From contig JARKPU010000022.1 of the NCBI GenBank assembly GCA_029975055.1, positions 186,001-250,000 on the forward strand: DNA of 64,000 nucleotides, in the 5' to 3' direction. Positions 25,353 through 34,027 of the stretch are shown here, piece by piece. The stretch is from Anaerolinea sp. Its GTDB lineage: Bacteria > Chloroflexota > Anaerolineae > Anaerolineales > Anaerolineaceae. The position numbers and the translations under genes were made by a program. The notes under the pieces are model-generated. The model was not told the DNA's origin and did not search any database. It was given only the letters and a program-made list of their open reading frames with translations. Position 1 is the stretch's first letter. Each line of letters starts with the position of its first letter.

Positions 25353-27428
25353 TCAGCGCCCCTGGACGCTGAAGGTGTAGAGCGCCTCCTGGTTGGTGTA
25401 ACGGGCGGTGCCGCCCACCACCAGCACAGCCTCTTCCACATCGCCGCCGATCGAAAAATCCAGGCTGCCGGATTGCGCCTCATTCAGCTCGAAGGGGATG
25501 ACCTGAGTCTGGCCGCCGAGGAGGATCAGCGAGACCTTGAAGCTCTGCGGCAGGCGGTTCGAGACGCGCACAAACCCCTCGGCGTTCCAGCCGCCGTCGT
25601 CTGCCTCAAAGTTGGAGAAGTAATTCACCGCGTCCACCTTGATATCGTCGATGAGCATGCCTTCGCCGTTGACGGCGGCGTCGGTGACGTATTCAAAGCG
25701 GAGCTGCACCTGCTTTCCGGCAAATTCCGAAAGGTCCACGTCCTCCAAAATCCAGACCCCGTTGGTCTTGCCGGTGTACCCCCAGCCGAAGTTGCTGCCG
25801 TTGGGGTTTTCTGCGGTGCCGGAGCGCGGCTTGAGCATCTGCCAGGCTTTGCCGTCCAGCGAGGCCAGCAGGTAAACGTAATCGTAATCCGATTCGATAT
25901 CGAACCAGGTGCGGTAAGAGAGGGTGATCGGCCCGGTTACGGAGGTGAAGTCGAAGGTGCGCGTGAGGGTCATATCCGATTCATCACCCCGGTTCGACCA
26001 GAAAGCATACTCGCCCGAATAAGGCTCGGTGGGCAGCAAGGCCACCTGCGACGCCCCCTGGAATTGGAGGGTGTACGCCCCCTGGCAAACCAGGCGGATG
26101 TAATCGGAGCCATATTGCTTGACGGTGCGCCGCTGAGCGCTGACCGGGCAGGCGGCGAAGTCTTCGGTCGGAGAAGCCTTCGGCGCATCGGGGTAATTGG
26201 CGTAATGATAACGCCCGCCGGCGGCCTGCGGGTCATCCAGGTAATTGGCCACGGCCCAATCGGCGAACAGGTCGTCTGCGCCGATTGGCCCGCCGGTGGC
26301 AGGGTCTTTGGCGTCGATCGTTTGCAGCACCTTGTCAATGCTCTCCAGGCCGTTCGCGGGGTCGGCCACCAGCGCCTTGGTGGCCTGTTCGCCAAAGCGG
26401 TTGAGGAAGTAATCGAGGAAGAGGAAGGCCGCGCCGTAATTGGGCGCCGACTGCCCCGGCCCGGGCCAGTTGACCAGCGACAGGTCGGGGTCGATCATGA
26501 AGAGATAATCGAACCCGCCGATGTCGTAGCCGTTGAGCAGTTCGGCCAGCACCGAGAAGCCTTCGTTCATCCAGGTCTCTTCGTTGCGGTCGGTGTAATA
26601 GTGAATCATATGCTGGAACTCGTGCGCCATGACGCCGTAGATGTACGAGTCGCCCAGGCTCACGTTGTCGGCGCTGAGCACGAACATCTCGCGCGCATTC
26701 GAGAACTCGAACGCCGCCGGGGGGATTTCATCTGCCGAGCTGAAGTAACCCGCCACCGATTCGCCCACGCTGCGGGCATACAGCACGTGCAGGCGCGGGT
26801 CCGAATCCACCCCCGGGTTCCACTCGCTGCCGAAGAACTCGCGGTCGGTGGGGTAGATTTTTTGGGCAAAGGTGTCCGCCAGGCGGCGCATCTCCTCACC
26901 GTTGAAGTTGACGCCGTTTTCAATCCAAAAATAGAGCTTGTCGTTCATGTAGCGCAGCGTGGCCGTCAACTGGCGCTTCTCGTCGGTGTCGGAGTTCGTC
27001 ACCCAGAATTTCTCTTCATCGCCCACCTGGAGGGGCACGGCGCGCGGCGGCAGGGTGGGGGCAATGCCCTGCACGCCCTTCAGCCGTTCGGCAAGCTGAA
27101 TGGGGTTGTTCACCGGCACCTCTTCCTCGTTCAAGGTGCGCAAGGTGTTCACGTCCGATGCCGAGACCCCTTCGCCGGTCGGGAGGGGCAAGGGCGTGGC
27201 CTCGGGGGCGGCCGGAGTGCGGGTGGGCACCGGCACGGGGGTGGATTGCTGCGTTGGCTGGGCCTCCACCGACGGGTGCCCGCCGTCTGCAGGCAGCACC
27301 TGGCCGGTTTGAGCGCGTGTTTGCAGGAAAATGAACCCCGCGGCGGCGATACCGATCAACGAAAGGCAGGCGCAGGCCGCCAGCACCAGCACGACGATAG
27401 TGATAATCCACTTCGAGGACTTATTCAC
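25353..27428 (-). CDS. Membrane-anchored zinc metalloprotease with immune-inhibitor-A-like C-terminus
   Basis: The 691-residue protein has a short cytoplasmic start, one helix (about residues 7-35), a Pro/Thr linker (45-90) and an external protease domain. The zinc site is HEFQH (His269, Glu270, His273) followed by NEETWMNEG with Glu289 as likely third ligand, a gluzincin pattern. The end has jelly-roll domains like those of immune inhibitor A (LRFEYVTDAAVNGEGMLIDDI). The GTG start at 27428 overlaps the end of the Wzy-like gene by 8 bp and has GAAGGAG upstream, so it is coupled to the polysaccharide cluster. It may process surface proteins; the substrate is unknown. Confidence 0.82.
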   Translation of the reverse strand: MNKSSKWIITIVVLVLAACACLSLIGIAAAGFIFLQTRAQTGQVLPADGGHPSVEAQPTQQSTPVPVPTRTPAAPEATPLPLPTGEGVSASDVNTLRTLNEEEVPVNNPIQLAERLKGVQGIAPTLPPRAVPLQVGDEEKFWVTNSDTDEKRQLTATLRYMNDKLYFWIENGVNFNGEEMRRLADTFAQKIYPTDREFFGSEWNPGVDSDPRLHVLYARSVGESVAGYFSSADEIPPAAFEFSNAREMFVLSADNVSLGDSYIYGVMAHEFQHMIHYYTDRNEETWMNEGFSVLAELLNGYDIGGFDYLFMIDPDLSLVNWPGPGQSAPNYGAAFLFLDYFLNRFGEQATKALVADPANGLESIDKVLQTIDAKDPATGGPIGADDLFADWAVANYLDDPQAAGGRYHYANYPDAPKASPTEDFAACPVSAQRRTVKQYGSDYIRLVCQGAYTLQFQGASQVALLPTEPYSGEYAFWSNRGDESDMTLTRTFDFTSVTGPITLSYRTWFDIESDYDYVYLLASLDGKAWQMLKPRSGTAENPNGSNFGWGYTGKTNGVWILEDVDLSEFAGKQVQLRFEYVTDAAVNGEGMLIDDIKVDAVNYFSNFEADDGGWNAEGFVRVSNRLPQSFKVSLILLGGQTQVIPFELNEAQSGSLDFSIGGDVEEAVLVVGGTARYTNQEALYTFSVQGR

Positions 27429-28911
27429 GCTCCACTCCTTCAACGGCCAGGGCCGCGCGCCATGCGCCCGCCACCAGGCCCAGGGTAACCCAATAATACG
27501 GCAGCCCAAAAGTATCCACGCTGAAGCCCTCGGTGAGCAGGGCCGTCAGCACGAACCACCCGGCCAGCCCGAGCGTGCCGCACAGGCCCTCACGGCGGCG
27601 CAGCCAGCCTGCCGAGCGCCAGTGCGCCGCCAGGAAGGCCGCAAAACAGGCGAATCCAGCCAGGCCCGTTTCGGCAAGCAGGCGCACCCACAGGCTCTTG
27701 ATGTTGGGGAGCACATCCTGGCGGAACATCAGCGTGCGCACCTCGGTGAGGTGCCACGAGAACAGGCTCAGATCGCGCGGGAAGAAGAAACCGGCATTGC
27801 CCGGGCCGACCCCCAGCAGGGGGTATTCGTTGAACACCTTCCAGCCGACTTCCCAAAAGATGATGCGCTCGGCGAAGACAAGCTGGTTGGCGTAATAGAT
27901 GAACGATCTGCCCTGCACGGCTTTAAAGTTGAACAGCTCCTTCATGCGCGGGTCGAAGCGGCTGAGGCCATAACCCGCGCCGAGGAACATCGCCGCCAGG
28001 AACAGCGCCAGGGTGAAAAACAGCCCGGCCCGCACGCCCAGGCCGGCCAGCCGCCGTCGGGTGCCTTCCAGGCGGCTGCGCACGAGCAGTTTGCGCTCCA
28101 GCCAGCCGATGGCGCGCGCCGCCCCGAGCAGCGCCAGCAAAGCCAGCATGAGCAAGAACCCCAGCAAGCCGATGCGCGAGACCGAGAGCACCAGCGTGAG
28201 CGCCCCGCCCGCCAGCAGCAAGCGTTCAAAAGTGAGCGGGCCGAGGCGCAGGCGGTGAACCGTCTCTCCGCGCAGCGCAGCCGCCAGCCACCAGGGCAGG
28301 TAGAGCATGTTCAACTGGTGCGCCAGCCAGGAAGGCTCGAAGGCAAAGCCCGTGGCGCGCGCCGCGATGATCTCGGTGGTGACGAAGCGGGCATGGATTT
28401 CGGCCATCCAACCAGGGTAACCGTGCTGGAGCCGCCAGAAGAGCGCCTGCAGCAGCGACCAGCCGATCACCGCCAGGCCGGACCAGTTGATCCAGCGCAG
28501 GAGAAACGCCAGGCGCCCCGCGCGCACCGCCCAGGCAGAAACCGCCAGGTAAAAGCTGGCGCCAATCGCCAGGGTGACGAGGGCATCTACCTCGCTGGCC
28601 GGGAGGGAAAAATTGCGATAGGAGGGGAAGACCAGGAAGAAGGCCGCCGCCGCGGAGATGAGTGAAACGCTGAGGAAGGCCAGCAGCGGAAGGCTCTGCG
28701 GGCCAAGCCTGCCCCCGCGCAGCAGGTGGGGCAGCAGCCAGGCCAGGATCAGCGCTGCCAGCGCCAGCAGCGCCGCCGGGGCGACCATGCTGGAGCCTGT
28801 CAACCGCCCGACCAGCGGCAAACTGGTGAACGGCAGCGCCAGCGCAAACAGCAGCCACAAGCCGCGCTCGAGGAGCACACTCCAGCGAGCCTCAGCCAAG
28901 CCGCGCTCCAT
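27421..28911 (-). CDS. O-antigen ligase / Wzy-type polymerase-like membrane protein
   Basis: The 496-residue protein has 11-12 hydrophobic segments and one large external loop (about residues 300-400) with GRSFIYYANQLVF, WEVGWKVFNEYPLLGVGPGNAG and HLTEVRTLMFRQD. The F-NEYPLLGVGPGN pattern is typical of the Wzy_C / O-antigen ligase family, which polymerises or transfers lipid-linked glycans outside the membrane. It overlaps the Wzz-like gene upstream (20 bp) and the metalloprotease downstream (8 bp). Whether it polymerises or ligates cannot be decided. Confidence 0.8.
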   Translation of the reverse strand: MERGLAEARWSVLLERGLWLLFALALPFTSLPLVGRLTGSSMVAPAALLALAALILAWLLPHLLRGGRLGPQSLPLLAFLSVSLISAAAAFFLVFPSYRNFSLPASEVDALVTLAIGASFYLAVSAWAVRAGRLAFLLRWINWSGLAVIGWSLLQALFWRLQHGYPGWMAEIHARFVTTEIIAARATGFAFEPSWLAHQLNMLYLPWWLAAALRGETVHRLRLGPLTFERLLLAGGALTLVLSVSRIGLLGFLLMLALLALLGAARAIGWLERKLLVRSRLEGTRRRLAGLGVRAGLFFTLALFLAAMFLGAGYGLSRFDPRMKELFNFKAVQGRSFIYYANQLVFAERIIFWEVGWKVFNEYPLLGVGPGNAGFFFPRDLSLFSWHLTEVRTLMFRQDVLPNIKSLWVRLLAETGLAGFACFAAFLAAHWRSAGWLRRREGLCGTLGLAGWFVLTALLTEGFSVDTFGLPYYWVTLGLVAGAWRAALAVEGVERE

Positions 28912-29701
28912 CGAACCGGAGTTGAACCCCCCACGCCCCGGCCACCAGCCCGATGAGCGCCCCCGCCAGGGCCAGCTGCGCGCGCGGCGCAGTGACCGGC
29001 CGGGGGGGAAGCAAATCGAAGCCGGCCGGGCCGATCACCAGGCTGCTCGAAAGCCCCCTGGCGCCGGCGCGCGCTTCGGCCAGTTCCTTGCCGGTTTGCT
29101 TCAATTCCTGCTGGAGCGCGGGGAGCGCATCCGAAGCGCACTGCACCCCCGCAGGCGGGCTGGAAGCCGCCCTTGCCAGGCAGGATTCAAGGCTGTCGAG
29201 GTGCAGCTGCAGCGCGTCGGCGCGGATGGCGCTGGCATAGGCGCTTTGCAGCTCGGCTTCGCCGACCGACTGCCAGATGCGCGCCAGCCCTTCGGCCACC
29301 GCAGGGTCGGCGTGGCGCACGCGCATGCGCCAAGCCGAGAGGCGGCGCTCGACGGTGGTGTGCTCGAGCAGGTATGTCAGGTCAACGGGGTAGCCCTCCT
29401 GAGCGGCCCGGGCGGCCACGCGCTCGAGCAGCCAGGGGGCATAGAACAGCCCGCCAACCGACTCGTACTGCACGTCTTCCGAGTATTCCACCAGCTCGCC
29501 GGAGATCGTCTGGTTGATGATCGCCGTCACGGTGAACCCGGCTTCGTATTGCGCCGGGCGCAGAAAGCTCGCCAGCAGGCCGATGCACCCTCCGGCCGCC
29601 ACCGTCAGGGCCAGCATCCACCAGCGCCGGAGCGCATTCACCACCGCCTGACGCGGCGCGAAGCCCTCCTGGTCGGTCGAAGCGGAGATGAGTTCGGGCA
29701 T
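28892..29701 (-). CDS. Wzz-like chain-length / capsule export protein
   Basis: The 269-residue protein has a membrane helix at each end (RRWWMLALTVAAGGCIGLL near residue 28; LALAGALIGLVAGAWGVQL near the end) and an external, mostly helical middle, the layout of polysaccharide co-polymerases. There is no tyrosine kinase domain. The start MPELISASTD is chosen because a TATAAT box (29708-29713, minus strand) ends 6 nt before it, which suggests a leaderless mRNA and an internal promoter within the cluster. It overlaps the Wzy-like gene. Confidence 0.75.
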   Translation of the reverse strand: MPELISASTDQEGFAPRQAVVNALRRWWMLALTVAAGGCIGLLASFLRPAQYEAGFTVTAIINQTISGELVEYSEDVQYESVGGLFYAPWLLERVAARAAQEGYPVDLTYLLEHTTVERRLSAWRMRVRHADPAVAEGLARIWQSVGEAELQSAYASAIRADALQLHLDSLESCLARAASSPPAGVQCASDALPALQQELKQTGKELAEARAGARGLSSSLVIGPAGFDLLPPRPVTAPRAQLALAGALIGLVAGAWGVQLRFDGARLG

Positions 29702-29771
29702 GCTGGAATTATACCTGAGGAATGCCCCGGCCCGCGCGCGGGGGCTGCTGCGCAGGCCGGGGATGCCAGGT

Positions 29772-30434
29772 CTAGTTGCCGATGCTGGGCAGGTAGATCC
29801 GCCAGGAACCGGATTTCGCCTCAAAATTGACCAGGATCAGGTTCTTCTGGCAGTCGTTGAAGGTCACCAGGGAGTACGGCTCGGAAAGCGGTTCGAATTT
29901 ATCGTTGACCAGCTGGAGCGTGAGCGCGTTGTTGGTATCGGCCGATTGGTCGCCGATCTGCACCTCATAACCGGCGGGGCCGTAAGCTTCGCCCAGGCCG
30001 CTCAGCACCATTGCATCGACGATTTTACCGTTGAAATAGCCTTTTACCAGCACCACCACGCCTTCGAGGGGTTCTTTTTGCTCATCGAAAACCTGCCCGG
30101 CCACGCCCACCCAGGCGCAGCCGGCCTCGGGATGGGTGAAAGACGGCAAATAGCGCGGCGAGCCGGTTTGCAACACAAAGGGGTAATCGGCGGGGGCGGC
30201 CTGGGCGGCTGCTTCTACATTGGTGGGCGATGGGGCAGCCGTATCGGTGGGGGCGGCAGTATCCGTCGGGGCGGTGGTATCGGTGGGCGCAAGCGTATCG
30301 GTGGGCAGGGCTGCCTCGGTTTGCGAAGGGAGCGTGGGCAGGTTCGGCCCGCCATCCAGAATTGGCAAAGCAACCCCGCAGCCGCCCGTAGCGAGCGCGA
30401 GGAAAATGAACATCGAGACCAGCTTAAGGCGCAT
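29772..30434 (-). CDS. Lipoprotein with Thr-Asp-Pro-Ala linker and YLP tail
   Basis: The 220-residue protein starts MRLKLVSMFIFLALATGGCG, a lipobox with Cys19. A low-complexity linker of TDTAAPTD-type repeats follows (about residues 40-75). The folded part (about 85-210) contains CAWVGVAGQVFDEQKEPL, which looks like a carboxypeptidase-regulatory-like beta-sandwich, and it ends RIYLPSIGN. AGGAGG 7 nt before the ATG decides the start over an upstream in-frame Met. It lies between the Wzz-like and glycosyltransferase genes on the same strand, so it may belong to the cell-surface polysaccharide system. Confidence 0.75.
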   Translation of the reverse strand: MRLKLVSMFIFLALATGGCGVALPILDGGPNLPTLPSQTEAALPTDTLAPTDTTAPTDTAAPTDTAAPSPTNVEAAAQAAPADYPFVLQTGSPRYLPSFTHPEAGCAWVGVAGQVFDEQKEPLEGVVVLVKGYFNGKIVDAMVLSGLGEAYGPAGYEVQIGDQSADTNNALTLQLVNDKFEPLSEPYSLVTFNDCQKNLILVNFEAKSGSWRIYLPSIGN

Positions 30435-30480
30435 GCAATTCCTCCTGTTTCCTCGATTGGAAGGATGCAAGTCTTGTGCC

Positions 30481-31569
30481 TTATGCGTTCATCGCCAGGC
30501 GGCAGCTCTGGCTCACCAGCGAGGCGATCTTTGCCCAGGAACGTTCTTCACGGAACAGGCAGCCCAGGCGGCGGCCAAGCTCGCGGGCTCGCTCAGGGTT
30601 GGCCAGCAGCTCTTCGATGGCAGCGGCCAGCTCATCCACCGAGCCGGGCCTGACAAGCACACCCGCCTCCCCACCGGCAAGCTGCTCGGGCAGGCCGCCG
30701 GTGTGCGTGGCGATGACCGGCAGGTCGAAGGCGGCAGCCTGGGCAATCACCCCCGATTGCGTCGCGCTGGTGTAGGGCAGCACCACGAGGCCGCTTTCGG
30801 CAAAGGCAGCGGCCGCCTCGGCGTCATCCACCCAGCGGTTCACCACGTGCAGGTTGGGCAGGCCGTCCATCAGGGAGCGGTAGGGCCTCAGTCTGCCCTC
30901 GCCCACCACCCACAGCCGGGCCTGCGGGAAGCGCCGGAGCACACGGCGGAAAGCCGGCAGGAGCACTTCCAGGCCCTTGTAGGGCTCGATGCGCCCGAAG
31001 AAGAGCAGACGCCAGGGGTCGGGCGCCGGTGAAGGCGCGGGGCCGGCCGCAACCTCAAGAATGCCGTGCGGGATGACATCCACGCGCTCCGGCGGGATGT
31101 CAAAACGGCCCAGCTCTTGCACAAATACCCGGCTGAGCACCGCGCAACGCGCCGCCCGGCGGATGGACAGCCCCTGGAGGAAGGAAAAGAACCGGTCGCG
31201 CAGGCCGGGGTGAGGGAGAGGGTCGTGCACCATGACGAGCGAGGGGATATGACGCAGTTCGTCCTGGATGATCCAGTTCCAGGGGTGCAGCATGGGGAAG
31301 AAAAGCGCATCCGGCCGGCGCGCGCCGATCTCCCCGGCCAGCTTGCGCGCGCGGCGGGTATCCGCCAGGCTCCAAAGGGCCTGCAGATCGCTGCGGACCA
31401 CATCGGCCAGCAGATGGGGCACGCCCGAACGCTCGATCTGGGGGCGCAGCCCGGCCTGGGCGCTGGCCACAAGGAAACCCTCCACGTCGGCGGGGAAGTT
31501 GCGCGCCACCTCCAGGGCCAGCAGGCCGCCCGAACCTCTGCGGCCGAGGTAGATCACGCCGATGCGCAT
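30481..31569 (-). CDS. Glycosyltransferase, GT4 type
   Basis: The 362-residue protein begins MRIGVIYLGRRGSGG (nucleotide-sugar loop). The C-terminal half holds LLFFGRIEPYKGLEVLL and VLPYTSATQSGVIAQAAAFDLPVIATHTGGLPE, the GT4 donor-binding region with an altered E-x7-E. The ATG is at 31567-31569; the frame is open further upstream but lies opposite or inside the next gene and is not expected to be used. It is the second gene of the leftward cluster, 31 bp after the previous glycosyltransferase. Confidence 0.85.
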   Translation of the reverse strand: MRIGVIYLGRRGSGGLLALEVARNFPADVEGFLVASAQAGLRPQIERSGVPHLLADVVRSDLQALWSLADTRRARKLAGEIGARRPDALFFPMLHPWNWIIQDELRHIPSLVMVHDPLPHPGLRDRFFSFLQGLSIRRAARCAVLSRVFVQELGRFDIPPERVDVIPHGILEVAAGPAPSPAPDPWRLLFFGRIEPYKGLEVLLPAFRRVLRRFPQARLWVVGEGRLRPYRSLMDGLPNLHVVNRWVDDAEAAAAFAESGLVVLPYTSATQSGVIAQAAAFDLPVIATHTGGLPEQLAGGEAGVLVRPGSVDELAAAIEELLANPERARELGRRLGCLFREERSWAKIASLVSQSCRLAMNA

Positions 31570-31600
31570 CGCGAAGCTCCGGGGCAGGTTACGGGCGGTC

Positions 31601-32728
31601 TCATGCCGCCACCTCCGCGTAGAGGGCGGCCAGGCGCGAGCGCATGATCTCCCAGCTATAGCGCTCGCGGTAGGCCCGGCAGCCGTTCCGGCCGAGGCGG
31701 GCCCGCAGTTCGGGCGAGGCGGCCAGTTCCTGGAACGCCGCCTCGAGCGCAGCGGCGCTGCCATAATCCACCACCATGCCGCTCCCCTCCGACTGCACCA
31801 GCCGGTCGGCGTTGGTGCCGCGCGCCACCACCACCGGTTTGCCAAGCAGCATGGCCTCAAAGACCTTGTTGGGGCTGGCGTAACGGTTGTTGGGGATGCG
31901 CGGGTCGTAGGTGGCCAACAGCACATCGGCGGCGGCCTCAAGCTCCAGCGCGCGCTCGTAGGGGATGCGGCCGTGCCAGGCGGCGTTGGGCAGGGCTGAA
32001 GCGCGCCGGGCCATCGCTTCGGCATCGGGGCCGAAGCCCGCCAGGTCGAGGTGCCACTCGGGGTGGCGCTCCAGCACCTCGAAAAGCTCGTTCAGGCCCC
32101 GCTCGCGCTGCAAATTGCCCACGTAGGCTATACGAAGCTCCCCCGCGGGAGAAGCCTCCCCCGCGGCGGCGGGCAGGCCCTCTTCGGCGGGAGAGTTATA
32201 GATGAAGGCCAGCCGCCTCGGATGGGAACCGGCGATCTGCCCCTGCCGCGCCTCATCGGCCAGGATGACGGCATCGGCCCGGCCCAGCGCCCAAAGCTCG
32301 GCCCGCCGCGCCAATCCGGCCAGCCAGGCAGGAGTCCGGCGCAGCATATCGGCGTAGAAATCAAAAATATCGTAGATCACGCGCTTGCCCCACAGACGTT
32401 TGGCCGCCAGCGCCGGCAGCAGCGTGTCGAAATCACAGGCATGGATCAGGTCATATTCGGCCCGGCGGCGCGCCAGCCAGCCCATCAAGCGGGCCTGGAA
32501 GAGCGCCAGGTAGGGCAAATTGGCCGCACCGCGCCGCCGGGGCAGGCGCAGGCCGATGCGCGAGAGGCCAATGCCGCCCAGCGCATCTTCCAGCGGGTGC
32601 TGAGCGTCTTTATCCCAGGCCAGGATGCGCATGCCGTAGCCCAGCCCGGATAGAGCGCGGGCAATTTTCTCGACGCGCGGGTCGGGCGGGACGGGGTTGC
32701 CGCGGAGGATGAGCACGCGAGCTGGCAT
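31601..32728 (-). CDS. Glycosyltransferase, GT4 type
   Basis: The 375-residue protein begins MPARVLILRGNPVPPDPRVEK (the PPDPRV start is common in exopolysaccharide GT4 enzymes). YDLIHACDFDTLLPALAAKR and IPNNRYASPNKVFEAMLLGKPVVV give the acceptor and donor sides, the latter with the E-x7-E region. The TATAAT box at 32738-32743 (minus strand) ends 9 nt before the ATG, so the mRNA leader is minimal. It is the first gene of the leftward polysaccharide cluster and is divergent from the next glycosyltransferase. Confidence 0.85.
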   Translation of the reverse strand: MPARVLILRGNPVPPDPRVEKIARALSGLGYGMRILAWDKDAQHPLEDALGGIGLSRIGLRLPRRRGAANLPYLALFQARLMGWLARRRAEYDLIHACDFDTLLPALAAKRLWGKRVIYDIFDFYADMLRRTPAWLAGLARRAELWALGRADAVILADEARQGQIAGSHPRRLAFIYNSPAEEGLPAAAGEASPAGELRIAYVGNLQRERGLNELFEVLERHPEWHLDLAGFGPDAEAMARRASALPNAAWHGRIPYERALELEAAADVLLATYDPRIPNNRYASPNKVFEAMLLGKPVVVARGTNADRLVQSEGSGMVVDYGSAAALEAAFQELAASPELRARLGRNGCRAYRERYSWEIMRSRLAALYAEVAA

Positions 32729-32837
32729 GATACAAAGATTATATCGAAAAAGAGCGCACAGACCGGTTGGGTTTCCGCCACCGGCATGCTTTATAATTAA
32801 TCCACCGGCACCAAGAACACCCCGCCTGCCGGCTTCC

Positions 32838-33959
32838 ATGCCTAAAAAACTGCTGCTCGTCGCCAACACCGATTGGTTTCTCTATAACCACCACCTCGCG
32901 CACGCCATCTTCATGCGCGAGCAGGGCTTTGAAGTGGGGCTTGTCTCGCCGCCGGGAGCCTTCAGCGGGCTGCTTGCCGGGCAGGGCTTCCGCTGGCTCG
33001 CCTGGCCGGTGGGGCGCAGCTCCACCAACCCATGGCATGAACTGGCGGGTATGCGCCGGCTGGCGCAAATTTACCGCGCCGAACGGCCGGATCTGGTGCA
33101 CCATTTCACGATCAAACCCGTGCTCTATGGCAGCCTGGCGGCCAGGCTGACGGGCGTGCCCGGGGTGGTGAATGCCATCACCGGGCGCGGTTACCTGCTG
33201 CTCTCGAATGAACTGCGCGCGCGCCTGCTGCGCCCGGGGGCGCTGCTCTTCTACCGGCTGGCGCTGGCCGGAAACTGCCGGGTGATCTTCGAAAACGAGG
33301 TGGACCGCGCGTACTTCCTCTCGCGCGGGCTGCTCAAAGAGCGGCAGGCGCACCTGATCGCCGGGGTGGGCGCGGATGAGAGGCGCTTCACCCCATCGCC
33401 CGAACCGCCCGGGCCGCCGGTGATCGCCTACGTGGGGCGGCTGTTATGGGATAAGGGCGTGGGCCTGCTGGTGGAGGCCGCCGGGCTGCTGCGGGCGCGC
33501 GGCCTGGAATTCCGGCTGGTGCTGGCGGGCGAGCCCGACCCCGGCAACCCGGCCTCGATCGATGAGGCAACCCTGCGCAGCTGGGCCGAGCGCGGCGAGG
33601 CCGAGTGGTGGGGCTTTCAAGCAGAGGTCGAGCAGGTTTACCGCCAGAGTCACATTGTGGCGCTGCCCTCCTTTGGCGAGGGCGTGCCCACCGTGTTGAT
33701 CGAAGCGGCGGCATCCGGGCGTCCGTGCGTGGCCAGTGACCTGGCAGGCTGCCGCGCGGTGGTGGAAGAGGGCATCAGCGGGTTGATCGTGCCGCTGCGC
33801 GACGTGCCCGCGCTGGCAGACGCGCTCGAAAAGCTGCTGCGCGACCCCGGACTGCGCCGGCAGATGGGGCAGGCCGCCCGCGCGCGCTTCCTGGAGCGCT
33901 TCACGCATGAGATCATCAACCGGCAGACGCTGGACGTGTACAAAGAGATCATAAATTAA
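32838..33959 (+). CDS. Glycosyltransferase, GT4 type (capsular/EPS)
   Basis: The 373-residue protein starts MPKKLLLVANTDWFLYNHHL and continues LVHHFTIKPVLYGSLAAR and VNAITGRGYLL, typical of GT4 enzymes close to WcaL/PimB-like N-acetylgalactosaminyl transferases. The donor end is ALPSFGEGVPTVLIEAAASGRPCVASD with E-x7-E. A TATAAT box near 32791 would give a leader of about 40 nt. It is divergent from the other cluster genes and followed by a terminator. Confidence 0.85.
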   Translation: MPKKLLLVANTDWFLYNHHLAHAIFMREQGFEVGLVSPPGAFSGLLAGQGFRWLAWPVGRSSTNPWHELAGMRRLAQIYRAERPDLVHHFTIKPVLYGSLAARLTGVPGVVNAITGRGYLLLSNELRARLLRPGALLFYRLALAGNCRVIFENEVDRAYFLSRGLLKERQAHLIAGVGADERRFTPSPEPPGPPVIAYVGRLLWDKGVGLLVEAAGLLRARGLEFRLVLAGEPDPGNPASIDEATLRSWAERGEAEWWGFQAEVEQVYRQSHIVALPSFGEGVPTVLIEAAASGRPCVASDLAGCRAVVEEGISGLIVPLRDVPALADALEKLLRDPGLRRQMGQAARARFLERFTHEIINRQTLDVYKEIIN

Positions 33960-33961
33960 CC

Positions 33962-33997
33962 GGGGCTGCCCAACCAGGATAGCTGGACAGCCCCTTT
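33962..33997 (+). terminator. Terminator between the glycosyltransferase and thrS
   Basis: GGGGCTG (33962-33968) pairs with CAGCCCC (33988-33994), with extra CCA/TGG pairing in the loop, followed by TTT. It lies between convergent genes and may serve both. Confidence 0.6.
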
Positions 33998-34027
33998 CCG
34001 GCAGGATCGGTATTCTAGCGCACCGAA

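Noticed and set aside
25473..27488. Open frame of 671 codons opposite the metalloprotease gene
   Set aside because: The opposite strand has HEFQH, a membrane anchor and a ribosome-binding site. This frame has none and spans a gene boundary.
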